From Paulinella micropora (lineage: Eukaryota > Cercozoa > Imbricatea > Euglyphida): 60,038 nucleotides of DNA. This document shows, piece by piece, positions 1-10,570 of the stretch. The notes beneath the pieces were generated by a model, which ran no database searches, had not been told where the DNA came from, and was given only the letters and a program-made list of their open reading frames with translations. The stretch covers positions 150,645 through 210,682 of the forward strand of contig BJOX01000358.1 in NCBI GenBank assembly GCA_009731375.1. The letters are read 5' to 3'. A program made the position numbers and the translations under genes. How positions within the stretch are numbered: the first letter of the stretch is position 1; every line of letters starts with the position of its first letter.

Positions 1-233
<233 letters not shown>

Positions 234-702
234 AAATACATATCATGATAGTAAGCATCCCAATTTTAAGATGTTAAACTGAAGGGTCACAATCAGTACT
301 ACAATCCAGTTAATCAAGGGCCTTCGGGCTAATGATTTGCATGGATGATCATGGATTCAATGTAAAAATTCAATCAAAGGCAATCAAGACGAAGATGCAT
401 TGGAATAACAATACTAATAATAAGAAAGAGTAGACACACAGCAGAGAGCCACAGACGTGATGTGCGCGTGTTCCGTGTGCGAGGTTTGTTCCAGTCTGTT
501 GCTGCATGAGATTCTTGCGTGCTTAGTTGTTTCATTCTGGTTGTATCTTGAGGGATTTGTGGGGTTGCCAGACTCGCCTGTGCGGATGGCAAAATCTTGA
601 CCGAAATTTCCACCATTATTTACGTTTTTGTTTCATCTTTGTGGGGTTGCCAGACTCGCCTGTGCGGATGGCAAAATTTTGACCGTTTATGAAAAAATAG
701 TA
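234..702. other. Non-coding stretch with a 48-bp direct repeat
   Basis: No convincing gene is present. A 48-bp segment at 556-603 (beginning tttgtggggttgccagactc) recurs at 638-685 with a single C/T difference, giving an 82-bp period. An 80-codon reading frame crosses it on the minus strand but has no recognisable domain, and I treat it as chance. Confidence 0.6.
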
Positions 703-1559
703 AAAATATGTTATGTTATGTTATGTTATGTTATGTTTATGTTATGTTATGTTAGTACTTATGTTTATGTTATAATTAAGTTTATGTTATGAGATCTGTT
801 ATGTTTATCTTGTTTATGTTATGTTTATGTTATGTTTATGTTAATGTTTATGTTATGTTTATGTTATGTTATGTTTATGTTATGTTATGTTTATGTTTAT
901 GTTATGTTTATGTTATGTTTATGTTATGTTTATGTTATGTTTATGTTATGTTTATGTTATGTTATGTTATGTTATCTAGTGGTATTTTATGTTTAGTTAT
1001 GTTTATGTTTATGTTTATGTTAGTCTCATGTTTATGTTTATGTTTATGTTTATGTCATGTTATGTTGTGTTGAACGTTATGTTATGGTATGTTTTGTTAT
1101 GTTATGTTATGTGTTATGTCATGTTATGTTTATGTTATATTATGTTGTGTTAAGTTGTGTTATGTCTATGTTATATGTTTATGTTATGTTTATGTTACTA
1201 TGTTATGTTATGTTATGTTATGTTATGTTATGTTATCTTATGTTATCTTATGTTATGTTAGGTTAGGTTAGGTTAGGTTAGGTTAGGTTATGTTAGGTCA
1301 TGTTATGTTATGTTAGTACTTATGTCATGTTATGTTATGTTATGTTATGTTATGTTGTCTATGTTATGTTATGTTTATGTTATGTTTATGTTATGTTTAT
1401 GTTATGTTTATGTTACTATCTTATTTTATGATGTTATGTTATGTTATGTTATGTTATGTTGTGTTATGTTATGTTATGTTATGTCATGTCATGTCATGTT
1501 ATGTAATGTAATGTTATGTTATGTTATGTTATGTTATGTTATGTTATGCTATGTTATTA
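703..1559. repeat. TTATG / TTATGT satellite-like array
   Basis: Almost the whole stretch is built of ttatg and ttatgt units with sporadic substitutions. A short internal patch at about 1256-1290 is a run of ttagg units. The reading frames across it encode only M-L-C-Y-V-type repeats and are artefacts of the repeat. Confidence 0.95.
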
Positions 1560-1942
1560 TGTTTTGTTTGTTATATTTGATATTATAAATAGGATTTCGC
1601 CCAAAGCGGCAGATGGAGGCTAATAAAATTATAAAGCCTTCGGTTGCCAGGTTTGCTTTTCTGCCCGGCCCTTTTTTCAGCGCCCCGCTCTTTTAAAATG
1701 GCATCTGAACCTAATTAGCCTCCGTGAGGATTAAGTCTCTCTTTCTCTTTATCATATCAGCATCAACATCGAGTCTGGGGCTAGCCACCCTGCAAATATG
1801 AGCTCCCAACTCCTCTTCGTTCGTACAAGCCATGATTTATAGGGATAGGGGTGCGGAAAAGGGGTGGGTGGGGGTGGGTACACAATTTTCATTTTCTCCC
1901 TCCCCCCAAACCCCCCACCATCTACTCCAACACCTTTCAGGG

Positions 1943-1983
<41 letters not shown>

Positions 1984-2160
1984 TAATAATAGTGCTTCTC
2001 TGTCAATGGCTGATGCAAATCTGCACATGCGCCTCCGTCGTCTCACCCGTGAGGGGAGTACGAAGAATTGACGATAGGCTCTACTGACACCCCCGCAAGG
2101 GCAGTTCCAACACTTCCAGACGGACCGGTATGTTCAATGAAAATACTGGTGGCACCGAAT
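1560..2160. other. Non-coding; one copy of a dispersed repeat plus an AAT microsatellite
   Basis: At about 1759-1855 there is a copy of the dispersed repeat that recurs near 3547, 3722 and 3907; its core reads agcatcaacatcgagtctgg. An (AAT)n run lies at about 1939-1992. No gene is visible up to the assembly gap. Confidence 0.6.
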
Positions 2161-2694
2161 NNNNNNNNNNNNNNNNNNNNNNNNNNNNNNNNNNNNNNNN
2201 NNNNNNNNNNNNNNNNNNNNNNNNNNNNNNNNNNNNNNNNNNNNNNNNNNNNNNNNNNNNNNNNNNNNNNNNNNNNNNNNNNNNNNNNNNNNNNNNNNNN
2301 NNNNNNNNNNNNNNNNNNNNNNNNNNNNNNNNNNNNNNNNNNNNNNNNNNNNNNNNNNNNNNNNNNNNNNNNNNNNNNNNNNNNNNNNNNNNNNNNNNNN
2401 NNNNNNNNNNNNNNNNNNNNNNNNNNNNNNNNNNNNNNNNNNNNNNNNNNNNNNNNNNNNNNNNNNNNNNNNNNNNNNNNNNNNNNNNNNNNNNNNNNNN
2501 NNNNNNNNNNNNNNNNNNNNNNNNNNNNNNNNNNNNNNNNNNNNNNNNNNNNNNNNNNNNNNNNNNNNNNNNNNNNNNNNNNNNNNNNNNNNNNNNNNNN
2601 NNNNNNNNNNNNNNNNNNNNNNNNNNNNNNNNNNNNNNNNNNNNNNNNNNNNNNNNNNNNNNNNNNNNNNNNNNNNNNNNNNNNNNNNNNNNNN

Positions 2695-2731
<37 letters not shown>
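2161..2731. other. Assembly gap (534 N) followed by poly-C
   Basis: N fills 2161-2694, followed directly by 37 C residues. The reading frames that span the gap have no meaning. Confidence 0.98.
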
Positions 2732-2733
<2 letters not shown>

Positions 2734-2734
2734 G

Positions 2735-3945
2735 GGCTGGGGTTCCCGGGGGAGAGCCCCCCCGGACCCCCTTTCCCGTCGACAGGGTACGTTCAATTGC
2801 CGGAGGTACCAGCAGAACGCAAGTGTAAGTTCTGGTGGCACACATACCTAAAATCTCTGGTTTTTGTGCCACCCGCCACCAAAACTTTTTTATCTCCGAA
2901 GAGAGCGCACCGACAAACATCAGCCTCAAACTCCCTCTGGTCTGCGCGAATGGCGCCTGGTGGCGCAAAAACCTCAATTTTCCGGTGCGTATGCCACCCG
3001 GCGCCACAATCTTTATATTTTCGAAGAGAGCTCATCAAAAAGTGTCACACCAAATAGCAGCCGCTAACTCCCTCTGGTGTGCGCAAACGGCGGCTGATGG
3101 CACAAGACCTCAAATTTCTGGTGTGGGTGCCATCCGCGACCAAAACGGGTACGTACAATCGCCGGGCTGGGGTTCCGGGGGGAGGGCCCCCCGGACCCCC
3201 CTGCCCCGTCGACAGGGTACGTTCAATTGCCGGAGGCACCGGCAAGTACTACCAAAAAACAAGGAAATTTTGCATTCAGGACACTCCCTTAACGCAATTG
3301 CCGGAGGGCGCCTGGTGGCACACGACCTCAATTTTCTGGTGTGGGTGCCACCCGCGACCAAAACGGGTACGTACAATCGCTGGCTAGGGTTCCCGGGGGG
3401 AGGGCCCCACGGACCCCTCCTGCCCCGTCGACAGGGTACGTTTAATTGCCGGAGGCACCGGCAAGTACTACCAAAAAACAAGGAAATTTTGCATTCAGGA
3501 CACTCCCTTAACGCAAATATTTGCGTGAATTCCAAAAAAAGTATATCAGCATCAACATCGAGTCTGGAGCTAGCCACCCTGCCAATGAGCTCCAAACTCC
3601 TGGTTCCCACAAACCATGATAGGGATGGAGGGTGCAAAAAAAGGCTTAAAAAACAAGGAAATTTGGCATTCAGGACACTCCCCTAACTCAAATATTTGCG
3701 TGAGTTCCAAAGAAACCATACCAACATCAAGATCGAGTCTGAGGCTAACCACCCTGCCAATATGAGCTCCCAGCTCCTCCTGATTCACACAAACCATGAT
3801 TTATAGGGACAGGCGGTGCAAAAATAGGCCAAAAAAAACAAGGAACGTTGGCATTCAGGACACTGCCCTAACGCAAATATTTGCGTGAATTCCAAAAAAA
3901 TCATATCAGCATCAGCATCGAGTCTGGGGCTAGCCACCCTGAGTT
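2735..3945. repeat. Array of related dispersed and tandem modules
   Basis: Two module types alternate. Module 1 is the GC-rich block ggctggggttcc...gtcgacagggtacgttcaattgccgg, at about 2733-2812, 3164-3235 and 3383-3455. In its last two copies it is followed by a shared tail (caaggaaattttgcattcag) at about 3259-3300 and 3478-3520. Module 2 is the agcatcaacatcgagtctgg block at about 3547, 3722 and 3907. Short phrases such as tggtgtgggtgcca and accaaaacgggtacgtacaa also recur. No coding domain is seen, and the period is irregular. Confidence 0.75.
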
Positions 3946-5844
3946 CAAAATATTTTTTCCCTTGATATCCTGCCCCGCCTATAAAAAGTAATTAAGTTTC
4001 CTTGAAGTGATGACACACGTTGGTTCGATGTATTTTTAAAAACGAAAATATAACAGGAGATCGCCCGTCTAGAGCTAGACTAAGTATAGAAATAGCATAT
4101 TAGAACAAAACATACAAGAGGATCGCCCGTCCCAAAGTGTTTTTATTTTTACCAGCACAAACTAGTGAAAGTTTCAAAAACTTCTATTTTTTCTTTTTCT
4201 TTTTATTTTTCTATAGCAAAACATGATTGTCTGATTTTTTCTAAGTGGAATTCATAGCGAAAAAAATGTTGCGTTTCCTCAAAAAAGACAGGCAGGCCAG
4301 TCCAAAATATTTTTACATGATCTTTCAGCCCGGGCACCGCCGCTAAAAAAAGTAGTTAGGTTTCCGTGAAATGATGACACACTTTGCTGGGATATATTTT
4401 TAGAAATGGTACGCTTCGCGTCTCGCTGTGACGCTTTGTGTCACATTCTTTGTCATAGTTGCCACCAAAACTTTTCATTCGGTGCGCTTCGCGCCTCCTC
4501 GTGACGCTTCACGTATACTTGGGTAGTTTGTACGCTGATACCTATCGATATTGTTTTCTTTTTTGTGTGAGTGGTGTAATGATACTGGTGGCGCTTTGCT
4601 TCAAATTTTACGTTTGACTGAGGATTTGTGTTCCAGTAGAGATAAAAAGTTGTAATCATACTACCCGCAACTGCATGTATTTGACAGTGTAAAGCAGCAA
4701 AAAATTACAAATTCCAGGGGAGTGATGTAGGTGATGATTTTTTTTACATGTTCTGTTAAAAAACATTTGTTTGTTTGTGTCTATTTTTGTAAGGTATCGA
4801 TAGTTGTGTAGCATTTAGATTATATACAAGTATAAATGATTTTTTTTACATGTTCTGTTAAAAAACATTTGTTTGTTAGTTTATTTTTGTAAGGTATCGA
4901 TAGTTGTGTAGCATTTAGATTATGTACAAGTAGTCTATGTTATTCAATTAATCAACAAATTAAATTTCTACTAAAAATCATCATTTCTAGTATTTAAATA
5001 TTTAACAAGCAGGCTGAAAACCACGTTTTGAGCTCGAGTGTAGTTATTTTAAAGCTTAATCAAAATTTTCAGAGAACTCTATGAGAGAACCTCTCTCAGG
5101 ATCTAAAAATTATTCGAAATGAAAGATTTTATTGAAGAATAATAGTTCGAAACAAAATGCTACGTACAAAGATGTAATTATAAGATTTTAGGGAGACTGT
5201 CTCAACTTCGACCCATCTTGAGAGAATGAAATTTAAGTTAAAAAAGTATGATCATTCTGCGTTGATTAAAAAAGACTTTTTAGTAATATTAGATATAAGG
5301 TTGATAACAAAATAATTATAGGCTGACAGCTCCAACAATATTATACACAGTAATAATTATGTATACAACGTGTTTTTAGTCATACAGCAACAGCTGACAA
5401 GAATCAAACATGCAGCTTCTTTTACCAGGTTAGCACAAGCAATACTAACTGTCGCAACATTTACAACTGAGGTAGGAGCATGTTTTGGTGCCAACTAGCA
5501 AAATAAAATAAACAAGGAAAAAAAATTTGTCAGTACAACAAAAACTAAGAAATACGCTGCCACTGTCGTAAAAGACAGCAACAGACAGTCCCATATGACC
5601 ATACACACTGTTTCATGTGAAAACATAGCTTGGGACGATGTTAGCAACTATGCAAAAATATCATAAGCAACAGCCAACAATCTATACTTCACATACTAGA
5701 ACAACTACTAGTAAAAAATTCTATCGAAAAACATGCAAATATGAACACAAGCAATAATGTAGGTCTAGGTGTGATCAAACAGTGAAATACATGCACAACC
5801 ACTAGGTCAAATGAAAACACAACTAAAAAACGTATGATCACTAC
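3946..5844. other. AT-rich non-coding DNA with a ~100-bp tandem duplication
   Basis: No gene is supported. A segment of about 100 bp (gattttttttacatgttctg...gcatttagattat) occurs twice in a row at about 4735-4835 and 4837-4932. Two related blocks with tgatgacacac lie near 4010 and 4366. The remainder is AT-rich without recognisable domains. Confidence 0.55.
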
Positions 5845-6051
5845 TGTTAGAATACTATCTATTATTAATATAATAATTTATGATAGCTACTACACTCTAT
5901 CAGCAGTATTACAACTTTAATAAGAAAAGACGCCAACAGAACACGCCACGTAATTTGACTGGCCGGATAAGTAATTGCTCTATCGACACCGTTACTCCGA
6001 TACAGCGTGCCCTTAACTATTCAAGTAAATGAGTGATTATTAGTTCCAACA
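5845..6051 (-). mobile_element. LTR of Copia family A, copy 1 (3' LTR of a minus-strand element)
   Basis: Read on the minus strand the segment begins TGTTGGAA and ends TTCTAACA, which are imperfect inverted termini typical of an LTR. A purine-rich run (ccagggggggtg on the minus strand) sits immediately upstream at about 6049-6060, as expected for the polypurine tract. At 207 bp it is short for an LTR. No matching 5' LTR was found in the window. Confidence 0.6.
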
Positions 6052-7274
6052 CCCCCCCTGGAACAAAGTAAATTAAATATGTAAACATATGAATTACTGC
6101 CGGTCCTAACATAAGTTACGACATCTATAACTATTTTGTGAAACATTGGAAAACACAAACTCAAAACATATACCCTTACCCTGACGCTCTCCGAGAAATA
6201 ATGTCGGGGTTAGCTATCCTACTATCCACAGCTAGTATGTATCAGCTAGAGTACATACCGTTGATTAGGTAAATACCCGGTCACTCACGGACCTAATACC
6301 TTAGACGCCGGTTTGCTGAGAGACTCAGTTAGAAGCAACGATACCAATCGACACTTTTAATCCGCACGTAGATAGCTGGCAGAACTGACAAACTCAAAGT
6401 TAATAATGAAACTGAAATAAAGTCCGCACGACTGTAATTATTACACAATGATTAGTGTCCAATCCAAGCCAATATGGACCGTTACGTCCGTTACAATTAT
6501 TGACTAGAACTATACGGTCATTCGACTATACGAATAAATTACTTACCAGTCACAAAGTAATCACTAAAAGTAAAACGTAGTTGTCCTACCAACGCTCGCC
6601 CTTAGTTCTATGTTGATAATGCAAGTTATAAGTAATCAATATATCTACAATTAATGAGTATTGCATATTACGATAATTGCCATTATTTCAGGTTGAAAAT
6701 CTGAAATGACAGTTACAGTTTGACAACCTGAAATAATAGTTAAGTCTCAAAACTGAAAAATTTCCACTCCTGTTCTAGTCCGCCCGCCTTGCTTCATTGC
6801 CGCAATGGCATCTCGTAATAGCCTCTATTTCAGGTTGAAAAACTGAAATGACAGTTAAATCGCTTTGACAACCTGAAATAACAATTTCGATACGATTAAA
6901 ACAATAGCAGTAGGTCCTTACAGTATGAACATATCAGTACGTAAACTGAATTACATTATTGAATCCATGAGTCCAATATAATTAGTTAATCTTGCCATTC
7001 CGCCAATACAAAACTACTTCCGCCGAATTCCGCTCTGTCGGCTGATGCCCTTCTTCCGCTCTTGCCGCGATCAACGACCGATGGTGGATGATCCACGCGC
7101 TTCGTTCTCCCGCTCGACTTCTACTTCAACGGGGACAACGCCAAAAGATGCCGCTCAACTACCTGCGCAAAACACTTCCTGCACACTTCAAAGAGGACTC
7201 ACAAAACAACAACATGAGTTGACTTTGCGTAAATTTGCGTATTTTGCGTGAGTTTGCAGACTTGAGATGTAAAA
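6052..7274 (-). mobile_element. 3' non-coding region of Copia family A, copy 1
   Basis: This stretch separates the RNase H stop codon from the LTR. From about 6262 it matches the downstream part of copy 2 (26707-27655) nearly base for base with scattered changes, so it belongs to the element. It contains two similar inverted repeats with arms at 6683-6695/6724-6736 and 6826-6837/6869-6880. A 68-codon plus-strand frame (7045-7251) has no domain and is not called. Confidence 0.65.
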
Positions 7275-7710
7275 TTATGGATCAACTGTTACCATAAATT
7301 TACTAACGAGATATTCGAATTGGTCCTTAGGAACATGTTTGGTTAGTACGTCTGCTATTTGTTTCTTAGTTCCTACCTTTACGAACTTAATCTCATAGTC
7401 TCTCTGTGCATGATGAATGAAATGCAGTTCTAAGGGTAAGTGTTTAGTACGTGGTCCTGACATTCCCCTCTCTGCTGCTAAGATAGTCTGTGCGTTATCT
7501 TCGTAAAGCTCTATCGGCCCTTTCTGTGCTATACCTAACTCTTCTGTGATGTGTCTGATAGCAAATCCTTCTCGTATGCACTCTGCTGCTGCAAAAATTT
7601 CCGCGTCATTAGAACTTAGTGCAATTCTAGTCTGTCGTTTCGATAACCAAGCTACCGGGTCTCCACCCCAAAGCACTACATAACCTGTACGTGACTTTCC
7701 GGTTCTCTTA

Positions 7711-8430
7711 CAGACCTTATGCGCAGCATCTGGCCATAAAGTAATCTTGAGGTACGTCCTTCCTTCTTGTGACGATTTAGACCCGTGAAATGCAATACCG
7801 CGATACGAACTTTTCAGATATCTGAAGATTCTACCTAGTAAAGCATAAGCAAGTCCTGGATTTACTGTTTGCATCACGCTAGCTGGATTCAGTGCTTGAT
7901 CAGCATCTGGACGTGTCATCTTAGTTAGAAACAAAAGTTACCTACCAAACTAGGAATTGAATGCTTTCTAAGAGCGCTTGTTTCTCCCATAGGTTCGGGC
8001 TCATGTTCTGCACTAGGAGTACTTACTGGTCTAACATCGGCATATCCTACATCCTTTAAAANNNNNNNNNNCTTACAGACCTTATGCGCAGCATCTGGCC
8101 ATAAAGTAATCTTGAGGTACGCCCTTCCTTCTTGTGACGATTTAGACCCGTGAAATGCAATACCGCGATACGAACTTTTCAGATATCTGAAGATTCTACC
8201 TAGTAAAGCATAAGCAAGTCCTGGATTTACTGTTTGCATCACGCTAGATGGATTCAGTGCTTCATCAGCATCTGGACGTGTCATCTTAGTTAGAAACAAA
8301 AGTTTACCTACCAAACTAGGAATTGAATGCTTTCCAAGAGCGCTTGTTTCTCCCATAGGTTCGGGCTCATGTTCTGCACTAGGAGTACTTACTGGTCTAA
8401 CATCGGCATATCCTACATCCTTTAAAATCT
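7711..8430 (-). other. Segment duplicated across a 10-N gap
   Basis: The ~350 bases of 7711-8061 are repeated almost exactly at 8072-8430, with the 10-N gap between them. The second family A copy (28081-28440) has this segment only once. This is best read as two overlapping contig ends or haplotypes joined without being merged. Confidence 0.8.
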
Positions 8431-8807
8431 GTTTCTGATACTTCTTCTGATGCAATAAAATGCGTCCTCCTTCCTGAACTATCTCTATCCCTTTGAACTC
8501 TTTAGCCACTCCCAAACGCTTAAGAGGATAAAACTTTTCTAGTTTACTAGCGAAACGGTCATACGCTTGTGCGTTAGGAGCTGAGAAAATAAGATCATCT
8601 ACATGGAAAATACCAATGATAGCATCTCTTATTGGCTTTCAACGAACATACATAAATCAGAGTCTAGTAACCTGAATCCTAATTCCTCTAACTTAAGGGC
8701 TAAGATCTCATACCATCTCCTATCAGCTTGCGGCGCGCCATACAGAGCTCCATCTACTCTCCATATCATGCTTTCATGCTCTTCACTGTCTATCCCATCG
8801 GGTGCAT

Positions 8808-8812
8808 AAGCA
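8808..8812. repeat. Target-site duplication AAGCA, left copy
   Basis: The five bases aagca stand immediately before the 5' LTR of element B and again immediately after its 3' LTR at 22747-22751. The uninterrupted family A copy has gcataagcataaacagg at this place, which confirms a single original aagca. Confidence 0.9.
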
Positions 8813-9329
8813 TGTTATTATCATATTCTCGTATATTAATTGCTTCGGATTTCCCTAATATCTGTAATAAATACATCAGTAACGGTAATATTAATCATTG
8901 TAATTAACATATTAATCATTGTAATTAACGTGATATTGAATCGACTCTGAATAATGTTTTCCATATCATTACCTATATTTTGCCACTTTTTATATTCAAT
9001 TTCCAATATACGACAAATTACTTTCAACGTATTAACCGGTCTGATTAGTCCAGCAGCTTCACATCCCTAAACTGACATCCCTTGTACCTTTTGCCTAATC
9101 ATACGTCTTACTTAACAGTTCGACCCCAGTTCGGTATAGGCAATAGACGTATATTACGAGCACGCTCCCATACAGGCACGGGGTCAGTTTAGCGATCGGT
9201 TACTACACCTTGTCTGTTTCATTATCACTGAATGAAACTCTGTTTCAGGTACTCAAGTCAATCTGAAGTTCTGACACCTAGCTGACGGATCTGACCTTTT
9301 AATTATTTAAGTAAAACTAAGTCATGGCA
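8813..9329 (+). repeat. 5' LTR of Copia family B
   Basis: The LTR begins TGTTATTATC and ends GTCATGGCA, and is matched by 22232-22746. The target-site duplication fixes both borders. The sequence ggtcatgagcc directly after it occupies the place of the primer binding site, but I could not assign a tRNA. Confidence 0.92.
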
Positions 9330-10555
9330 GGTCATGAGCCAGCCATTACTAAGCTTACGCTTAAAGTCCCCCGCCTTCCAACTCAAGTTACGAGGAGCAT
9401 CGAGCATGCGTATGAGTTCGACAACTTCCGCTGGTCTACTCTACAGTTCTGCGAAGGCGTGGACCCAAGGTTTCTGATTTTTTTTGCGCGACCACAACTC
9501 GCCCCTGACTACTGCCGAGCTGAAGCTCATCATTACCCCTGAAGCTGCCCCTGCTCCACCTGCCGTGGACCCCTTTGCTGACATGCGTCTAGCTGTTTTC
9601 GGTCTGCCTGCTAACCCCACCTTTGAACAACTGCAAAACTGTTTTGACCCACTGACACGCATAAAACTGACTGTGAAGACGAGATCTATCATAGCTGAAG
9701 CTGTAGCTGGACACCCTGCAATGGTTGCTATCCGATCTGCCGGTAGGGAGCCACATGAGATGTGGTCTGCCCTTATTGCTGAATTTGGTCGAATGGGCAC
9801 TCTCAGTACTGCCCAACTGCAGGCACAACATGTGGCTCACTGGCATAGAGAAATGGATCAATCTATTCAAATGGAGACTAGAAAGAATCGCTCTAACACA
9901 ACACTTTGACGAGGGGCATAAATGTAATGAGCTTATCTTGAAGCTCAACAACGCCAAACACACAACTATCGGTTCCAAAGTTGCCCAGCGTTATTACACC
10001 CCAGTCAATGACGTTGACAGACCAACCTTTAGAGAGCTTTGTAGTTACGTCAAATCATTGACGCAAGCTGACAAGCTATCAGAAAACTTAGGCAATCTTT
10101 CTATCTCAGAGGATAAAAAGACACCTTTGTTTTATGCCCGCGACAACCGAGAGAAGACAACCGTAAAGTGTCACAGCTGTCGCGGTCCCCATAAGGTTAG
10201 AGACTGTCAAAACAAGTGCGTGCCCTTGCCGCCACCTCAAAAGTCTTGCGCTCAATTTCCATGGCATCGACCCTACGACTGCCCAATCCGACGCAAGATT
10301 TACGGCAACGCACGTAGTCGTTCACGTTCCCAATCCTCACCGTTCTAAGAGCGGTCTAGAAGCCCATCCCATTCCTGTAGTCCCGGCCCACCTCGACGTA
10401 GCCAAAACGACAGAGGCCGTTCACCTACCCGGAACCGGGTGCACTTCGCGGAAGAGATCGAAGAACACATTGAGGGGGAGACCACACAAGACGTCATTAA
10501 AGACGATGACGGTTGGTGTGGTCTAATGGAAGACGAAGCAGAAGAATTGCAACGA
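9324..10555 (+). pseudogene. Gag of Copia family B, broken, with an unusual zinc knuckle
   Basis: The likely start ATG at 9324 overlaps the end of the 5' LTR. The frame shifts at a run of eight T residues near 9478 and again near 9900, so three frames are needed. The middle part (for example EFGRMGTLSTAQLQAQ) has the look of a Copia capsid domain. The nucleic-acid-binding knuckle reads CHSCRGPHKVRDC, that is C-x2-C-x3-H-x4-C, one residue shorter than the usual C-x2-C-x4-H-x4-C. An Arg/Ser-rich tail follows (ARSRSRSQSS, then SRSPSHS past a TAA at 10346). A second TAA lies at 10556, before the MYND-containing frame, which is in the same phase. Gag would form the particle that packages element RNA. 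Confidence 0.75.
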
Positions 10556-10570
10556 TAATACAGAGAAGAG

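Larger units (their letters stand above)
7275..8812 (-). pseudogene. Copia family A copy 1: C-terminal RT and RNase H, broken
   Basis: The segment encodes the 3' half of a Copia Pol. RT palm sequence (MIWRVDGALYGAPQA, then the catalytic IGIFHVDDLIF) runs into RNase H, with the landmarks LWPDAAH, SSNDAE, YEDNAQTI and RTKHLPLELHF, and ends in FMVTVDP. RNase H degrades the RNA strand of the replication hybrid. A frameshift near 8631 lies before the HVDD motif, and a missing T near 7932 breaks the RT/RNase H joint. A 10-N gap sits at 8062-8071, and the sequence on its two sides is duplicated. The upstream half of this element is at 22752-23289, displaced by the family B insertion. Confidence 0.88.

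Noticed and set aside
1256-1290. A run of TTAGG units resembling an arthropod-type telomere repeat
   Set aside because: Only about seven units inside a TTATG array, and not at a chromosome end; a one-base variant of the surrounding unit explains it.
789-1588. Several open frames rich in Met, Leu, Cys, Tyr and Val
   Set aside because: They are translations of the TTATG repeat, open in several frames at once.
2068-3057. Long frames spanning the 2161-2694 gap
   Set aside because: Most of their length is N and poly-C; no domain on either side.
4453-4659. 68-codon minus-strand frame
   Set aside because: No domain, AT-rich context and no partner; chance.
7045-7251. 68-codon plus-strand frame, conserved at 27426-27632
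   Set aside because: Its conservation is explained by the two copies of the Copia A 3' region; it lies antisense to the element and has no domain.
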